Below are positions 63,440 through 64,000 of a stretch of DNA of 64,000 bases, one piece after another. The notes below the pieces were generated by a model. The model was not told where the DNA came from and ran no database searches. It saw nothing but the letters and a program-made list of their open reading frames with translations. The stretch is from Dendrobium chrysotoxum (Eukaryota; Streptophyta; Magnoliopsida; Asparagales; Orchidaceae), in the NCBI GenBank assembly GCA_019925795.1, contig CM034314.1:97769264-97833263 (forward strand), written 5' to 3'. The position numbers and the translations under genes are program-made. Position 1 is the stretch's first letter. Every line of letters begins with the position of its first letter.

Positions 63440-64000
63440 TTGTATGCTCACTCTAAACTCCATTTTTCATGTTCTCGCTCATCCCACAAACTTCCCTCTA
63501 TTTCTAAGCTTGCTACAGATAATAATTGTTCTATCTCTTTTGACTCTTCTGGTTATCTTATCAAGGATCGGAAGACTCGACAACATCTTCTCCGAGGACC
63601 TTGCCTTAATGGTCTCTACCCCATCTCCATCAGCTCCACCACACGGCTTCCTCCTACAACTATGTTTCTTATTGCATCCACTTCAAGTCTTTGGCACCAA
63701 CGTTTGGGTCATCCCTATTTAGCGATAGTTTCTGTTATTGCAAAGTCTTTTCCCAATTTATGTATCTCACATTCCCACTCCAACCACACCAAAATGTCAT
63801 TGGATCCAAATGGATTTTCCAACTTAAAAAAAATTCTGACGGTACCATAGCAAGGTACAAAGCATGGCTCGTCGCTCAAGGTTTCAAACATGAATATAGG
63901 CTTGATTATCATGAGACTTTTAGTCCCGTTGCAGAGTCTCCCACCATTCGTTTATTTCTCACTATTTCTCTTCATTATCAGTGGCCAATTCTCCAACTAG
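63440..64000 (+). pseudogene. Copia pol remnant (pre-integrase joined to reverse transcriptase)
   Basis: Open text SHKLPSISKLATDNNCSISF and LRGPCLNGLYPIS leads to the pre-integrase motif LWHQRLGHP. About 70 bases later the text is already the reverse-transcriptase N-terminus (WIFQLKKNSDGTIARYKAW, frame shifted), followed by YHETFSPVAESPTIR. The whole integrase core is deleted. It continues beyond the window. Confidence 0.8.

Larger units (their letters stand above)
60480..64000 (+). mobile_element. Second copia element, internally deleted, runs off the window
   Basis: Related to the copia at 51-55.7 kb but in the opposite orientation. The gag N-terminus is at 60515-60600 (SNIKNVIHTQLLSDNYSTW), then split by the insertion 60601-62680, and gag resumes (LFLANGFVGYL ... 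NELHSLTM ... YILNGLPANYQVFK). The knuckle CQICGKRGHSAFSC is near 63385-63425. The protease core is missing: the text jumps to the GAG-pre-integrase motif LWHQRLGHP (about 63690). Then integrase is missing and it jumps to the reverse-transcriptase start (ARYKAWLVAQGFKHEY, about 63850-63900). No LTR is visible on the left. Confidence 0.85.

Noticed and set aside
1..64000. A novel multi-gene defence or biosynthetic system
   Set aside because: Host genes belong to unrelated housekeeping or cell-wall families in mixed orientation, separated by transposons; nothing suggests a functional cluster.

Overview
The window is nuclear DNA from a flowering plant. It carries AT-rich intergenic sequence, GT-AG introns, plant gene families (GH1 beta-glucosidase, X8/callose-binding protein, root-UVB-sensitive/DUF647, the bifunctional mitochondrial processing peptidase), a eukaryotic tRNA gene with a T-run terminator, and dense nested plant transposons. 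I cannot name the species. All gene models were built by hand from reading frames, splice signals and remembered family conservation; no search was run.

Host genes, left to right: (1) the last four coding exons of mitochondrial processing peptidase subunit beta, + strand, 2625-8918; (2) a convergent GH1 beta-glucosidase of BGLU40 type, - strand, 9838-22497, with 11 exons found and two conserved internal exons missing; (3) tRNA-Ala(TGC), - strand, 23512-23584; (4) a small GPI-anchored X8-domain protein, + strand, 28575-31930; (5) a plant-specific serine/histidine-rich protein of unknown function, + strand, 45353-48316, with a spliced 5' leader; (6) the C-terminal exons of a root-UVB-sensitive family protein, - strand, 50473-60260, whose last intron is about 8.6 kb long.

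Mobile DNA makes up most of the rest. A solo LTR lies at 400-1992. The 5.4 kb MPPB intron holds an RTE-type LINE, a hAT-like non-autonomous element with a perfect 8-bp target duplication, and an RTE tail. A nearly full-length L1-type LINE (5.4 kb, 16-bp target duplication) sits antisense in the beta-glucosidase intron. Five small palindromic Tourist-like MITEs of one family are scattered from 11.4 to 24 kb. A Mutator-like foldback element with a 9-bp target duplication lies at 24052-25225. Two tRNA-type SINE copies lie near 32.7 and 33.1 kb. A 6.95 kb LTR element that has gag but no pol lies at 33644-40595; it carries separate tandem arrays of 30, 65 and 85 bp. Next to it is a 2.3 kb imperfect palindrome made of related LTR sequence. 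The last intron of the root-UVB-sensitive gene contains an L1-type LINE that was itself invaded by a complete copia element and by a solo LTR. Upstream of the last exon recognised in that gene is a second, internally deleted copia copy, split by a 2.08 kb solo-LTR-like insertion, which runs off the right edge.

The genes do not form a functional unit; this is ordinary plant gene order loosened by transposon growth. The most notable items are the gag-only element with its tandem arrays, the LTR-derived palindrome, the beta-glucosidase that lost two exons while keeping its frame, and the datable nest of insertions.
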